A DNA stretch of 64,000 nucleotides from Thermoleophilaceae bacterium. GTDB lineage: Bacteria > Actinomycetota > Thermoleophilia > Solirubrobacterales > Thermoleophilaceae. Position 1 is the first letter of the stretch; every line of letters starts with the position of its first letter. Positions 1-8,000 of this stretch are shown here, in pieces. The translations under genes were made by a program, and so were the position numbers. Below the pieces are notes generated by a model. That model saw only the letters and a list, made by a program, of their open reading frames with translations. It was not told the DNA's origin and did not search any database. The stretch covers positions 249,925 through 313,924 of the forward strand of contig JBBDYQ010000025.1 in assembly GCA_040901445.1 (NCBI GenBank). The letters are read 5' to 3'.

Positions 1-98
1 GCCCGGCCGAGGCGGCGCTCGCGCTGGTGCTGCCGCTCGTCGCGGCGGTTCCGCTGCTGGGCGCGGCGGCGCGGCTGGGAGTGGCGGCCCGTGCTTGA
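1..98 (+). CDS. C-terminal end of a membrane protein, probably ECF transporter T component (partial)
   Basis: An open frame enters from the left edge and stops at a TGA at 96-98. The visible residues are almost all Ala, Leu, Val and Pro, as in the end of a transmembrane helix, followed by a short Arg-containing tail. It overlaps the next gene by 8 bases. The next two genes encode the ATPase pair and the S component of an energy-coupling factor transporter, so the missing partner would be the T (EcfT/CbiQ) membrane component. The assignment rests on position only; too little sequence is present to show a family motif. Confidence 0.5.
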   Translation, partial: PAEAALALVLPLVAAVPLLGAAARLGVAARA

Positions 99-1668
99 GG
101 CCGAGCGCTTCTCCTACCGCTACCCGGACGCGGGCCGGCCGGCGCTGCGGGAGCTGTCGCTGGCGCTGGAGCCGGGCTCGTTCGTGGTGCTCGCGGGCGA
201 GTCGGGCTGCGGCAAGTCCACCCTGCTGCGCGCCGCCTGCGGGCTGGTGCCGCACTTCCACGGCGGGGAGGCGTCCGGTGAGCTGCGCGTGGCCGGGATG
301 AGCGTGCGCGAGCACGGGCCGAGCGAGCTGGCGGCGGTGTCCGGGACGCTGTTCCAGGACCCCGAGGCGCAGGTGGTGATGGGCGGGGTGCGGGCGGAGA
401 TCGCGTTGCCGCTCGAGCACCGCGGCGAGCCGGCCGGCGCCGTGGCGCGGGGCGTGGAGGAGGCCGCGCTGGCACTCGGCGTGGGGCACCTGCTCGAGCG
501 CCGGACTGACACGCTCTCGGGCGGCGAGCTGCAGCGCGTGGCCCTGGCCGCGGCGCTGGCGCCCCGGCCGCGGTTGCTCCTGCTGGACGAACCCTCGTCG
601 CAGCTCGATCCCGTGGCGGGCGACGAGCTCGTCGGGCTGCTGCGGCGCCTGAACGAGGAGTGGGGGACCACCGTGCTGATCGCCGAGCAGCGGGTGGAGC
701 GCTGCCTGCCGGCGGCCGATCGCGTCCTGGCGCTCGCGGACGGCCGCCTCGTGTGCGACGCGGCCCCGGATGACTTCCTGGCCTGGGCCGCCGACGCCGC
801 GCCCGCCCTCGCCACGCCCGCCGCGCGGCTGTTCTCGCTCGCCGGCCTGCGGCCGCTGCCGCGGTCGGTGAAGGAGGCGCGCGCGCGGCTGGCGGGTGCG
901 GGGACGGCGCCGGCGCCGGGGCCCGCGTCCGCGTCCGCACTGGCCACGCGCCCGCGCCGCCGCGCTCCGGCGGCACTGGAGCTGCGCGGCGTCTGGCACG
1001 AGATCGAGGACGGGCCCGCCGTGCTGCGCGGGGTGGACCTGCGCCTGGAGGCGGGCGAGCTCGCCGTGCTCATGGGCCGCAACGGGGCCGGGAAGAGCAC
1101 CCTGCTGTGCCACGCGCGCGGCCTGCTCGAGCCCACGCGCGGCACGGTGGAGCGGGCGGGCGACGTCGCCCTGGCGCTCCAGAACCCCAACGACTACCTC
1201 GTGCACGAGCACGCCGCCGACGAGGCGGGACCCGCCGGCCTGGCGCGCGCCGGCCTCGCCGGTCGCGGCGCGGAGAACCCGCGCGACCTCTCGGGCGGCG
1301 AGCGCCAGCGGCTGGCCCTGGAGATCACACTAGGCGAGCGGGCCTGGACGGTCGTGTGCCTCGACGAGCCCACCCGCGGCATGGACCGCCCGCACAAGCA
1401 CGCGCTCACGGCCCGGCTGCGCGAGCTGGCCGCAGCGGGTGCCGCCGTGCTCGTGGCCACCCACGACACGGAGTTCGCCGCGGGCCTGGCCGACCGCATC
1501 GTGCTGATGGGGGAGGGGGTCGTGATCGCCGACGGCCCGACGGCCGAGGTGCTGTGCGGCGGCTGGCATTTTGCGACGGAGACGGCGCGCATCCTCGACG
1601 GGGCAGGCGGGGCGCTGTTGCCGGAAGAGGGAGCTCGACTGCTACGAAGGGAGCTGGTGGACGCGTGA
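91..1668 (+). CDS. ECF transporter fused ATPase (two ABC domains in one chain)
   Basis: Cytoplasmic ATP hydrolysis subunit that drives vitamin uptake by an energy-coupling factor transporter. The 525-residue chain holds two complete ABC ATPase domains. The first has Walker A GESGCGKST (about 36-44), signature LSGGE (about 142) and Walker B LLLLDEPSS; the second has Walker A GRNGAGKST (about 331), signature LSGGERQRLALE and Walker B VVCLDEPTRG. It therefore corresponds to EcfA and EcfA' fused head to tail, replacing the usual two genes. The GTG start overlaps the preceding membrane protein frame by 8 bases and the stop overlaps the next start, so the three genes form one translationally coupled operon. 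An Ala/Pro-rich linker near residues 265-290 joins the halves. Confidence 0.93.
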   Translation: MLEAERFSYRYPDAGRPALRELSLALEPGSFVVLAGESGCGKSTLLRAACGLVPHFHGGEASGELRVAGMSVREHGPSELAAVSGTLFQDPEAQVVMGGVRAEIALPLEHRGEPAGAVARGVEEAALALGVGHLLERRTDTLSGGELQRVALAAALAPRPRLLLLDEPSSQLDPVAGDELVGLLRRLNEEWGTTVLIAEQRVERCLPAADRVLALADGRLVCDAAPDDFLAWAADAAPALATPAARLFSLAGLRPLPRSVKEARARLAGAGTAPAPGPASASALATRPRRRAPAALELRGVWHEIEDGPAVLRGVDLRLEAGELAVLMGRNGAGKSTLLCHARGLLEPTRGTVERAGDVALALQNPNDYLVHEHAADEAGPAGLARAGLAGRGAENPRDLSGGERQRLALEITLGERAWTVVCLDEPTRGMDRPHKHALTARLRELAAAGAAVLVATHDTEFAAGLADRIVLMGEGVVIADGPTAEVLCGGWHFATETARILDGAGGALLPEEGARLLRRELVDA

Positions 1669-3566
1669 CCTGGCAACTGGCGTCGTTCCTCATCCTGGGC
1701 CTCGTCATCGCGGTCGGGTTCGGCTGGTACGAGCGCTCGCATCCGAGCGCGCGCGTGCTCGCGCTCGTGGCCGCGCTCGCGGCGTTCGCCGTCGTCGGGC
1801 GGCTCGCTTTCGCCGCGATCCCCAACGTGAAGCCCACCACCGACATCGTGCTGCTCGCGGGCCACGCGCTCGGGGCCGTGCCCGGCTTCGCCGTCGGCGC
1901 GGTCACCGCGATCGTGTCCAACCTCTTCTTCAGCCAGGGGCCGTGGACGCCGTGGCAGATGGTGGCCTGGGGCGGCGTGGGCGCCGCCGGCGGCGGGCTG
2001 GCGTGGGCGCTGCACGGGCGTGAGCTCGGGCGCTGGGCGCTGGCGGCAGTGTGCGGCCTCGCCGGCCTGGCCTTCGGGGCGTTCATGGACGTCTACCAGT
2101 GGACGTTCGCGGCGGAGCAGACGCTCAGCTCGTATCTCGCGATCTCCGCGACGTCACTTCCCTTCAACCTCGCCCACGCGATCGGCAACGTCGCCTTCTG
2201 CCTCGCCTTCGGGCCCGCGTTCGTGCGCGCGGTGGCCCGCTACCGCCGCCGCTTCGAGGTGCGCTGGCGGCTGCCGAGCCCCGCCGCGGCCTCCGTGGTG
2301 GCGGCGCTCGCGGTGGCGGCGCTGGTCGTCGCCCCCGCGGCCCAAGCCGCCAGCGCCACCTCGCGGGGGCTGGGCTACCTCGACCGCGCCCAGAACGCCG
2401 ACGGAGGCTTCGGCGGCGCCCGCGCGCAGGGATCCACCCAGCTGCACACGGGCTGGGCGGCGCTGGGGATCGCCGCCGCGGGGCGCAACCCCCGCGACGT
2501 CACCCGCCGGGGCCGTTCGGTCATGGACTTCATCCGGCGGGGCGTGCGCGAGCTGAACGACACGGGTGAGCTCGAGCGCACGATCCTCGCGGTGCGTGCC
2601 GCCGGCCTGAACCCGCGCCGCTTCGGGCGGCGCGACCTGGTGCGACTGCTGCTGCGCCGGCGCGATCGAGACGGCTCCTGGGAGGGCCGGGTGAACCACA
2701 CGGCCTTCGGCATGCTCGCCCTGAGCGCCGGAGGAGAGTCGCGCTCCCGGCTGCGCGGCTCGGCTCGCTGGCTCGAACGCGCCCAGTCCGAGGACGGCGG
2801 CTTCGGCGTGACCCCCGGTGGCGCCAGCGACGTGGACGACACCGGCGCGGTACTCCAGGCGCTTGCGGCGGCCGGGCGGGGTGGATCGCCGGCGGCCCGG
2901 CGCGCGATCTCCTATCTGCGCGGCGCGCAGAATCCCGACGGCGGCTTCGGCCAGACCGTCTCCCGCGACTCCAATGCCCAGTCCACCGCGTGGGCGATGC
3001 AGGGCCTCATCGCGGTCGGCCGCAGCCCGGCGCGCCTGCGCCGCGGCGGCCGGACGCCCGCGGAGTACCTGCGCTCGCTGCAGGCGCGCGACGGCAGCGT
3101 GCGCTACTCGCGCACGAGCGCGCAGACGCCCGTCTGGGTCACGGCCCAGGCGCTCACCGCGCTGGCGCGCAAGGCGTTCCCGCTGCGGCCGGTGAAGCGG
3201 CGGGCGCGGCGCTCGGCGGACACGCCGGCCGGCGCTCCGGCGCCCGGCGGCTCCGACGCCGCCGCTCCGCCCGCCAAGGGCGATTCGTCGCAGGCGAAGC
3301 CCCGCTCGGAGGAGGAGGCGACGGAGAAGCTCGAGTCGCCGCCGGTCCAGAGCGTTCCGCGGCGGCCGGGGCCGGATTCGGAGGCCGAGGCTCCCTCGCC
3401 GCCCGTGGCGGGGGCCGCCGCCGACAACGGCGGCGATGAGGAGGGAGGGCCGAGCGGCGCGCTCGTGGGAGGAGCGCTGGCGGCGGTCGCCGCGCTCGTG
3501 CTTGCACTGCGCCGCTGGTGGCGGCGCCGGCACTGCCCGGGCAGCCCCGCCGACGCCTCCGCCTGA
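1665..3566 (+). CDS. ECF transporter S component fused to an extracytoplasmic alpha/alpha-toroid domain
   Basis: Substrate-capture subunit of the ECF transporter, 633 residues, GTG start inside the stop of the ATPase gene. Residues 1-195 are hydrophobic with about six membrane segments and carry the S-component-like stretch GPWTPWQMVAWG (92-103). A further hydrophobic segment (about 207-228) ends in PAAQAAS, resembling a signal-peptide cleavage region. Residues 235-505 contain four repeats of the type YLDRAQNADGGFG (238, 369, 417, 469), typical of the prenyltransferase/terpene-cyclase toroid fold. A Pro/Glu-rich linker follows, then a C-terminal membrane helix with an RRWWRRR tail. The toroid is predicted outside the cell, held by membrane segments on both sides. 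Eukaryotic cobalamin carriers such as intrinsic factor use the same fold, so B12 is a possible substrate. That is inference; the substrate is unknown. Confidence 0.85.
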   Translation: MTWQLASFLILGLVIAVGFGWYERSHPSARVLALVAALAAFAVVGRLAFAAIPNVKPTTDIVLLAGHALGAVPGFAVGAVTAIVSNLFFSQGPWTPWQMVAWGGVGAAGGGLAWALHGRELGRWALAAVCGLAGLAFGAFMDVYQWTFAAEQTLSSYLAISATSLPFNLAHAIGNVAFCLAFGPAFVRAVARYRRRFEVRWRLPSPAAASVVAALAVAALVVAPAAQAASATSRGLGYLDRAQNADGGFGGARAQGSTQLHTGWAALGIAAAGRNPRDVTRRGRSVMDFIRRGVRELNDTGELERTILAVRAAGLNPRRFGRRDLVRLLLRRRDRDGSWEGRVNHTAFGMLALSAGGESRSRLRGSARWLERAQSEDGGFGVTPGGASDVDDTGAVLQALAAAGRGGSPAARRAISYLRGAQNPDGGFGQTVSRDSNAQSTAWAMQGLIAVGRSPARLRRGGRTPAEYLRSLQARDGSVRYSRTSAQTPVWVTAQALTALARKAFPLRPVKRRARRSADTPAGAPAPGGSDAAAPPAKGDSSQAKPRSEEEATEKLESPPVQSVPRRPGPDSEAEAPSPPVAGAAADNGGDEEGGPSGALVGGALAAVAALVLALRRWWRRRHCPGSPADASA

Positions 3567-3677
3567 GACGCGCCCGCACTTTTCACCGTCTCGCCTGAGA
3601 CGCGGCTGCGCTTTCCACCGTCTTCGCTTAAGGACGCGCCTGCACTTTTCACCGCCATAGGTCGCAAAGTGCAGGCG
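3561..3677 (+). repeat. Three imperfect 32-base tandem repeats plus an inverted copy
   Basis: Three units start at 3561, 3593 and 3626. Each has the pattern GAGACGCG, then GCACTTTTCACC, then CGTCTC. Units 1 and 2 can fold alone through GAGACG/CGTCTC arms. The last unit contains CGCCTGCACTTT (3637-3648), which pairs perfectly with AAAGTGCAGGCG (3666-3677), a 12-bp stem with a 17-base loop. The array begins at the very end of the S-component gene and ends just before the regulator promoter. It may act as a transcription terminator or be one member of a dispersed repeat family. Confidence 0.7.
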
Positions 3678-3706
3678 GATGCCCGAGCGCGGGCGCCGAG
3701 GGACAT

Positions 3707-3729
3707 ATTGTTCCGAACACCGGTACAAT
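3707..3729 (+). promoter_or_regulatory. Inverted-repeat operator overlapping a TACAAT -10 element
   Basis: ATTGTTCCG (3707-3715), a 5-base spacer, then CGGTACAAT (3721-3729): the arms match at 8 of 9 positions. The right arm contains TACAAT, a good -10 element, 12 bases before the ATG of the GntR-family gene. A site of this kind over the promoter suggests autorepression by the encoded regulator (inference). Confidence 0.6.
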
Positions 3730-3741
3730 CGCCCCGGCCCC

Positions 3742-4437
3742 ATGGCGTCGGCTTCCCCGGTTCAGCGCTCGCTCGTCTCCGACCAGGTCTTCCGCCTGCT
3801 CTGCGAGGACCTGCTCGCGGGCCGCTACGAGCCCGGTGAGCTGCTGCCCACCCAGCGCCGGCTGGCAGCCGACCTCGGGGTGAACATGGCCTCGGTGCGC
3901 GAGGCGGTGAAGCGGCTCGAGCAGCTGCGGCTCGTGGAGTCGCGCCAGGGGGAGGGCATGCGCGTGCGGGACTGGCGCACCCACGGCGGCCTGGACGTGC
4001 TCGCCCAGCTCGTGCTGCGCGCCGGCGGACTCGACGCCGGGGTGCTGGCCGCGGTGATGGAGGCACGGCGGCTGATGCTGGCGGAGGCGGCCCGGCTCGC
4101 CGCGAAGCGCCGCAGCGCCCACCAGGCGGGCCGGCTCCGCGACCTGGCGCGGCGGCTGGCCGATGTGGAGGACCTCGGTGAGCGGCAGGCGCTGGACTTC
4201 GCCTTCTACACCGAGCTCGTGGAGGCCGCGGGCAACGTGGTGTTCGTGCTGATCACGAACTCCATCCGCGAGCTCTACTTCCAGCACGCGGCGGAGTTCC
4301 GGCCGATCGCCGCCGATCGCGACCTCCTCGCCCCGCTCTACGAGCGCGCGGCGTCCGCGGTCGAGAACGGCGAGGCTGAAATGGCGGCGTCCGCGGTGGG
4401 CGCCCTCGCCGGGGCGCAGGAGGCGGCGCTGCTGTGA
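3742..4437 (+). CDS. GntR-family transcriptional regulator, FadR/FCD type
   Basis: DNA-binding regulator that probably controls the oxidoreductase genes downstream. Residues 10-75 form a winged helix-turn-helix with the GntR features YEPGELLPTQRRLAADLGV and VREAVKRLEQLRLVESRQG. The rest is helical and fits the ligand-binding FCD domain (AVMEARRLMLAEAARLAA onward). I chose the ATG at 3742 because the promoter TACAAT at 3724-3729 and its inverted repeat lie inside the longer alternative that starts at 3679. The next gene starts within this gene's stop codon (GTGA), so regulator, small subunit and large oxidoreductase are coupled. The effector is unknown. Confidence 0.87.
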   Translation: MASASPVQRSLVSDQVFRLLCEDLLAGRYEPGELLPTQRRLAADLGVNMASVREAVKRLEQLRLVESRQGEGMRVRDWRTHGGLDVLAQLVLRAGGLDAGVLAAVMEARRLMLAEAARLAAKRRSAHQAGRLRDLARRLADVEDLGERQALDFAFYTELVEAAGNVVFVLITNSIRELYFQHAAEFRPIAADRDLLAPLYERAASAVENGEAEMAASAVGALAGAQEAALL

Positions 4438-4871
4438 CCGCCCTGCGCGCCATCAGCCCGCGCGAGGCCTCGATCTTCGCCTGCCTGTGCGACACCGTGA
4501 TCGCTCCCGAGCCGCTGCTGCCGCCTGTCAACGAGACCGACGCGGCGCTCTTCTTCGACCGCTGGATGGCCCGCTCGCCACGCCCCAACCGCCTCGGCCT
4601 GCGCGCGCTGCTGCACGTGGTGGAGCTCGCCCCCCTCGCGCTCGGGTTCCGGCGCCGGCTGCGCGCGCTCGGAGCGACCGAGCGAGCCGAGTGCCTCAGC
4701 AAGGTGGAGAGGCGCGCGCCCGCTCCGCTGCGCCAGCTCACCAAGCTCGTCAAGGGGATGGCGTTCCTGGCCTACTACGGGGACGACGCCGTGATGCTGC
4801 GCGTGGGCTACGACGCCGAGGCCAACGCGCGGCGCGGCCGGGAGCTGCGCGCCGCCGAGGGCAGGCCGTGA
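4434..4871 (+). CDS. Small accessory subunit of a GMC oxidoreductase (gluconate dehydrogenase subunit 3-like)
   Basis: A 145-residue helical protein. It starts with ISPREASIFACLCDTVIAPE, the pattern seen at the start of small subunits that accompany GMC-family dehydrogenases, where this protein assists folding, export or cofactor insertion. It is placed directly before the GMC flavoprotein with a 4-base overlap, and no other function is apparent. No twin-arginine signal or membrane segment is obvious, so the complex may be cytoplasmic. Family assignment is by weak sequence pattern plus context. Confidence 0.65.
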   Translation: MTALRAISPREASIFACLCDTVIAPEPLLPPVNETDAALFFDRWMARSPRPNRLGLRALLHVVELAPLALGFRRRLRALGATERAECLSKVERRAPAPLRQLTKLVKGMAFLAYYGDDAVMLRVGYDAEANARRGRELRAAEGRP

Positions 4872-6478
4872 GCGTTCGGCCCACCACCGGCGCCGCCTAC
4901 ACGGACGGCACCGGGATGTTCCGGCCGAGCGCCGAGCGCGTTGAGGACGGCGGCCACATCCCCGGCGAGCGCAACGTGCGTGTGGACGCGTGCGTGATCG
5001 GCACCGGCGCCGGCGGCGCACCCGTGGCGAAGGAGCTGGCCGAGGGGGGCATGCGCGTGGCGATGCTCGAGGAGGGCGCCCGCTTCACGGCGGACGACTT
5101 CACCGCCCGCCCACGCGAGATGAGCACGCTGCTCTACCGCGACGCGGGGCAGGTGGCCACGCTCGGCAACGTGCCGATCGTGCTGCCGCTCGGGCGCATG
5201 GTGGGCGGGTCGAGCGCCATCAACTCCGCCACCTGCTTCCGGACCCCCGGCGCCGTGCTGGAGCGCTGGGGCCGCGACTTCGGCCTCGAGGCGCTCACGC
5301 CCGCGGCGCTCGACCCGTTCTTCCGCCGGGTGGAGCGAGAGCTGGGCGTGGCGCAGGTGCCGCCGCACATCGCGGGCAACAACGCGCTGGTGGTCAAGCG
5401 CGGCGCCGACGCGCTCGGCTGGTCCGGCGACTTCATCTACCGCAATGCCCGCGGCTGCGTGGGCTCCGGAGTGTGCAACTTCGGCTGCCCCACCGGAGCC
5501 AAGCAGCACGTGGGCACCACCTACGTCCCGCGCGCGTGGGAGGCGGGCGCCACGACGTTCAGCAACTGCCGCGCGGAGCGCATCGTGGTGGAGGGCGGCC
5601 GAGCCCGCGCCGTGGAGGCGAGCACGGCCGGCGGCGGCCGCCTGCGGGTGGAGTGCGACATCGTCGTGGTGGCGTGCGGGACCGTCCACACGCCGCTGCT
5701 GCTGCGCCGGCAGGGTCTGGGCGGGGACTCCGGGGAGCTGGGCCGCAACCTTGCGATCCATCCCGCCACGGGCGTCCGGGCTCGGTTCGACGAGGAGATC
5801 GACATGGCGCGCGGGGTGCCGCAGTCCTACTTCATCGACGAGTTCGCGGGCGAGCGGATCATGTTCGAGGGCGCCGCCGGGCCGCCGGACTACTACGCGA
5901 TGTCGATGGCGTCGTCGCGCGAGGCGCACCGCGACCTGATGCTGCGCTACCGCGAGATGTCGCAGTTCGGGCTGATGGTGTCCGACACGTCGCGCGGGTT
6001 CGTGCGCGAGCGCGCCGGGCGGGCGGAGATCCGCTACGACCTCAACAGGGAGGACACCGCGGCGTTCAAGCGGGGCATCGAGCTGCTCACCGAGCTCTAC
6101 TGGGCGGCCGGCGCGCGTGTGGTGTACCCGCCCGTCGAGGGGATCGGCGAGCTCCACGACGGTGACCTCGACACCCTGCGCGCGCACGAGCTGCGCGCCC
6201 GCGACCTCGTGCTGATGGCGTTCCACCCGCTCGGCACCGCCCGCGCGGACGCGCGCCCGGAGCGCGGGGTGGTGGACGAGGACCTCGCCCTGCGAGGCGT
6301 CGAGGGCGTGCACGTGGCCGACGGCAGCGTGGTGCCGAGCTCGCTGGGCGTGAACCCGCAGATCACGATAATGGCGCTCGCCACGCGGCTCGCCTACCAC
6401 CTGCTCGGCGAGCCCCCGCCCGAGCACGAGCCCGAGCCGGAGTCGATCGCCCGCCCGCGCGCGCCGCTCCCGGTGTAG
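4868..6478 (+). CDS. GMC-family FAD-dependent oxidoreductase
   Basis: Flavoprotein dehydrogenase or oxidase acting on an alcohol-type substrate, 536 residues from the GTG at 4868. The FAD dinucleotide motif is VIGTGAGGAPVAKEL (about 42-56). The GMC signature region is GRMVGGSSAINSATCFR (about 112-128), and the C-terminal GMC domain holds the catalytic-type HPLGTAR (about 453) and NPQITIMALA. A cysteine-rich stretch, GCVGSGVCNFGCPTGAK (about 196), is typical of the long-chain alcohol and cholesterol-oxidase-like branch. It forms an operon with the regulator and small subunit upstream. The substrate cannot be deduced. Confidence 0.9.
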   Translation: MSVRPTTGAAYTDGTGMFRPSAERVEDGGHIPGERNVRVDACVIGTGAGGAPVAKELAEGGMRVAMLEEGARFTADDFTARPREMSTLLYRDAGQVATLGNVPIVLPLGRMVGGSSAINSATCFRTPGAVLERWGRDFGLEALTPAALDPFFRRVERELGVAQVPPHIAGNNALVVKRGADALGWSGDFIYRNARGCVGSGVCNFGCPTGAKQHVGTTYVPRAWEAGATTFSNCRAERIVVEGGRARAVEASTAGGGRLRVECDIVVVACGTVHTPLLLRRQGLGGDSGELGRNLAIHPATGVRARFDEEIDMARGVPQSYFIDEFAGERIMFEGAAGPPDYYAMSMASSREAHRDLMLRYREMSQFGLMVSDTSRGFVRERAGRAEIRYDLNREDTAAFKRGIELLTELYWAAGARVVYPPVEGIGELHDGDLDTLRAHELRARDLVLMAFHPLGTARADARPERGVVDEDLALRGVEGVHVADGSVVPSSLGVNPQITIMALATRLAYHLLGEPPPEHEPEPESIARPRAPLPV

Positions 6479-6481
6479 GGG

Positions 6482-6781
6482 TCAGAGACGCGCGACCGCC
6501 GTGGCCGCCGCGGCGGCCACGACCACCACCAGGACGGGCGCGCGGAGGACGATCGCCACGGCCGCCACGCCCAGTCCGAAGGCGCGCTCGTCGAGCACGA
6601 GCTCGTCCTCGACCGCGAACGTGGCCGTGACCACCAGGCCCGCCAGCACGGCCGGGGTGACGTAGGGGAGCGGCCGCTCGATCCACGCGGGCAGGCGTGC
6701 AGCGCCGAGCCCCAGCGGTCCCGCGGCGCGCAGCGCGTATGTGGCCACGCCCAGCGCGGCGATCAGCGCCCACGCGGTCAC
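6482..6781 (-). CDS. azlD: AzlD-like branched-chain amino acid exporter subunit
   Basis: Small inner-membrane partner of AzlC, 99 residues and about four helices, with the AzlD-like start TAWALIAALGVATYALRAAGPL. Together the two proteins form an exporter for branched-chain amino acids or related compounds. The GTG start overlaps the azlC stop by 4 bases. The gene ends 3 bases from the convergent GMC oxidoreductase gene. Confidence 0.82.
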   Translation of the reverse strand: MTAWALIAALGVATYALRAAGPLGLGAARLPAWIERPLPYVTPAVLAGLVVTATFAVEDELVLDERAFGLGVAAVAIVLRAPVLVVVVAAAAATAVARL

Positions 6782-7446
6782 GGGCCGGCTTCCTCGCGCG
6801 GATCGGGGGCGTGCGGGGGGCCCTTCGCGGCGCCCAGCCCCGCCAGCGCGCCCGCCGCCGCGAGCACCGTGGCCAGGCCCACAGGCAGGAGCACCACCCC
6901 GATCGCGGCCAGCACGGCGCCCGCGAGCGCGGCCCGGCGAGCGCCGGACTCCTCGCGCAGTCGCGGCGCCACGAGGGCGAGGAACAGGGCGGGGAAGGCC
7001 GCGTCCAGTCCGAGCGCCTCGGGGTCGCCGAGCAGGGACCCGCCGAGCGCCCCGGCCACGGAACCCGCCACCCAGGCGGAGAACAGCGTGACGCCGGTGG
7101 CCACGAAGCGCGGCTCGTCCACGCGGCCGTCCGCGCCGCTCGACACCGCCACCGCCTCGTCCACCACGAGGTGCGCCTTGGCGGCCCGCCGCAGGAAGCC
7201 GCCCCGGAGGGAGGGCGCCACGACGAGGCCCATGGGCAGGTAGCGGAGGTTGAGCGCGACCCCCGACAGCGCGGCCGAGATGGCCGAGCCGCCCGCCTCC
7301 AGCGCCGCCACCGCCGCGAACTGCGCAGACCCCGCGAACACGATCACCGACATGGCCACGGTCTGCAGGGCGTCGAGGCCCGCGGTGCGCGCGAGGACGC
7401 CGAAGGAGACGCCGAACGCCGCGACGGCGAAGGCGATTGCGGCCAC
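6778..7446 (-). CDS. azlC: AzlC-family branched-chain amino acid permease
   Basis: Large membrane subunit of the AzlCD exporter, 222 residues and about seven or eight hydrophobic segments. The family-typical patterns AAFGVSFGVLA, VIVFAGSAQFAAV and LNLRYLPMGL appear near the N-terminus. The GTG start at 7446 leaves 44 bases to the divergent nitroreductase gene. The N-terminus is slightly short for the family and no better start is visible. The C-terminal tail after the last helix is short and Pro-rich. Confidence 0.85.
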   Translation of the reverse strand: MAAIAFAVAAFGVSFGVLARTAGLDALQTVAMSVIVFAGSAQFAAVAALEAGGSAISAALSGVALNLRYLPMGLVVAPSLRGGFLRRAAKAHLVVDEAVAVSSGADGRVDEPRFVATGVTLFSAWVAGSVAGALGGSLLGDPEALGLDAAFPALFLALVAPRLREESGARRAALAGAVLAAIGVVLLPVGLATVLAAAGALAGLGAAKGPPHAPDPREEAGP

Positions 7447-7490
7447 GGTTCGGTCGACTCTCAGGCGCGGAACGGTAGCTTGAGCGGTCG

Positions 7491-8000
7491 ATGGAGCTCG
7501 AGGACGCCATCCGCACCCGCCGCACCCACAAGGCCTACTCGGCCGAGCCCGTGGACCGTGCCACCCTGGACGAGCTGTTCGAGCTCGCGCGCTGGGCGCC
7601 CAACCACAACCTCACCAACCCCTGGCGCTTCCGCGTGGTCGGAGCGGGCTCGCTCGAGGTGCTCAAGCAGGCGGCCGGCCCCGAGGCGGCGGCCAAGCTC
7701 GACCGGGCGCCGACGCTCGTCGTGGTGAGCGTGGCGCAGACCGGCGAGCCGGTGCAGGACGAGGAGGACCACGCGGCCGCCGCCGTGGCGGCCTACATCG
7801 TGCTGCTCGCCGCCCATGGCCGCGGGCTGGCCGGCTACTGGCGCACGCCCGCGGTGCTGCGCGAGCCGGAGGGGCGCGCGGCGGTGGGCGTGCCGGACGG
7901 CGAGTGCGTGCTCGGCCTCATCCACCTCGGCCGCGCCCGCCAGGAGAAGCAGCCTCCCGAGCGGCTGCCGACCGGCGACTTCGTAACGTACCTCCCGTGA
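7491..8000 (+). CDS. Nitroreductase-family FMN oxidoreductase
   Basis: FMN-dependent NAD(P)H oxidoreductase of the nitroreductase fold, 169 residues. The N-terminus LEDAIRTRRTHKAYS gives the FMN phosphate-binding Arg pair. ELARWAPNHNLTNPWRF is the conserved substrate/FMN region, and GYWRTPAV plus VLGLIHLG near the end complete the fold. A TAGCTT -10-like hexamer at 7476-7481 lies 9 bases before the ATG. The stop overlaps the glpD start. The natural substrate is unknown. Confidence 0.87.
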   Translation: MELEDAIRTRRTHKAYSAEPVDRATLDELFELARWAPNHNLTNPWRFRVVGAGSLEVLKQAAGPEAAAKLDRAPTLVVVSVAQTGEPVQDEEDHAAAAVAAYIVLLAAHGRGLAGYWRTPAVLREPEGRAAVGVPDGECVLGLIHLGRARQEKQPPERLPTGDFVTYLP

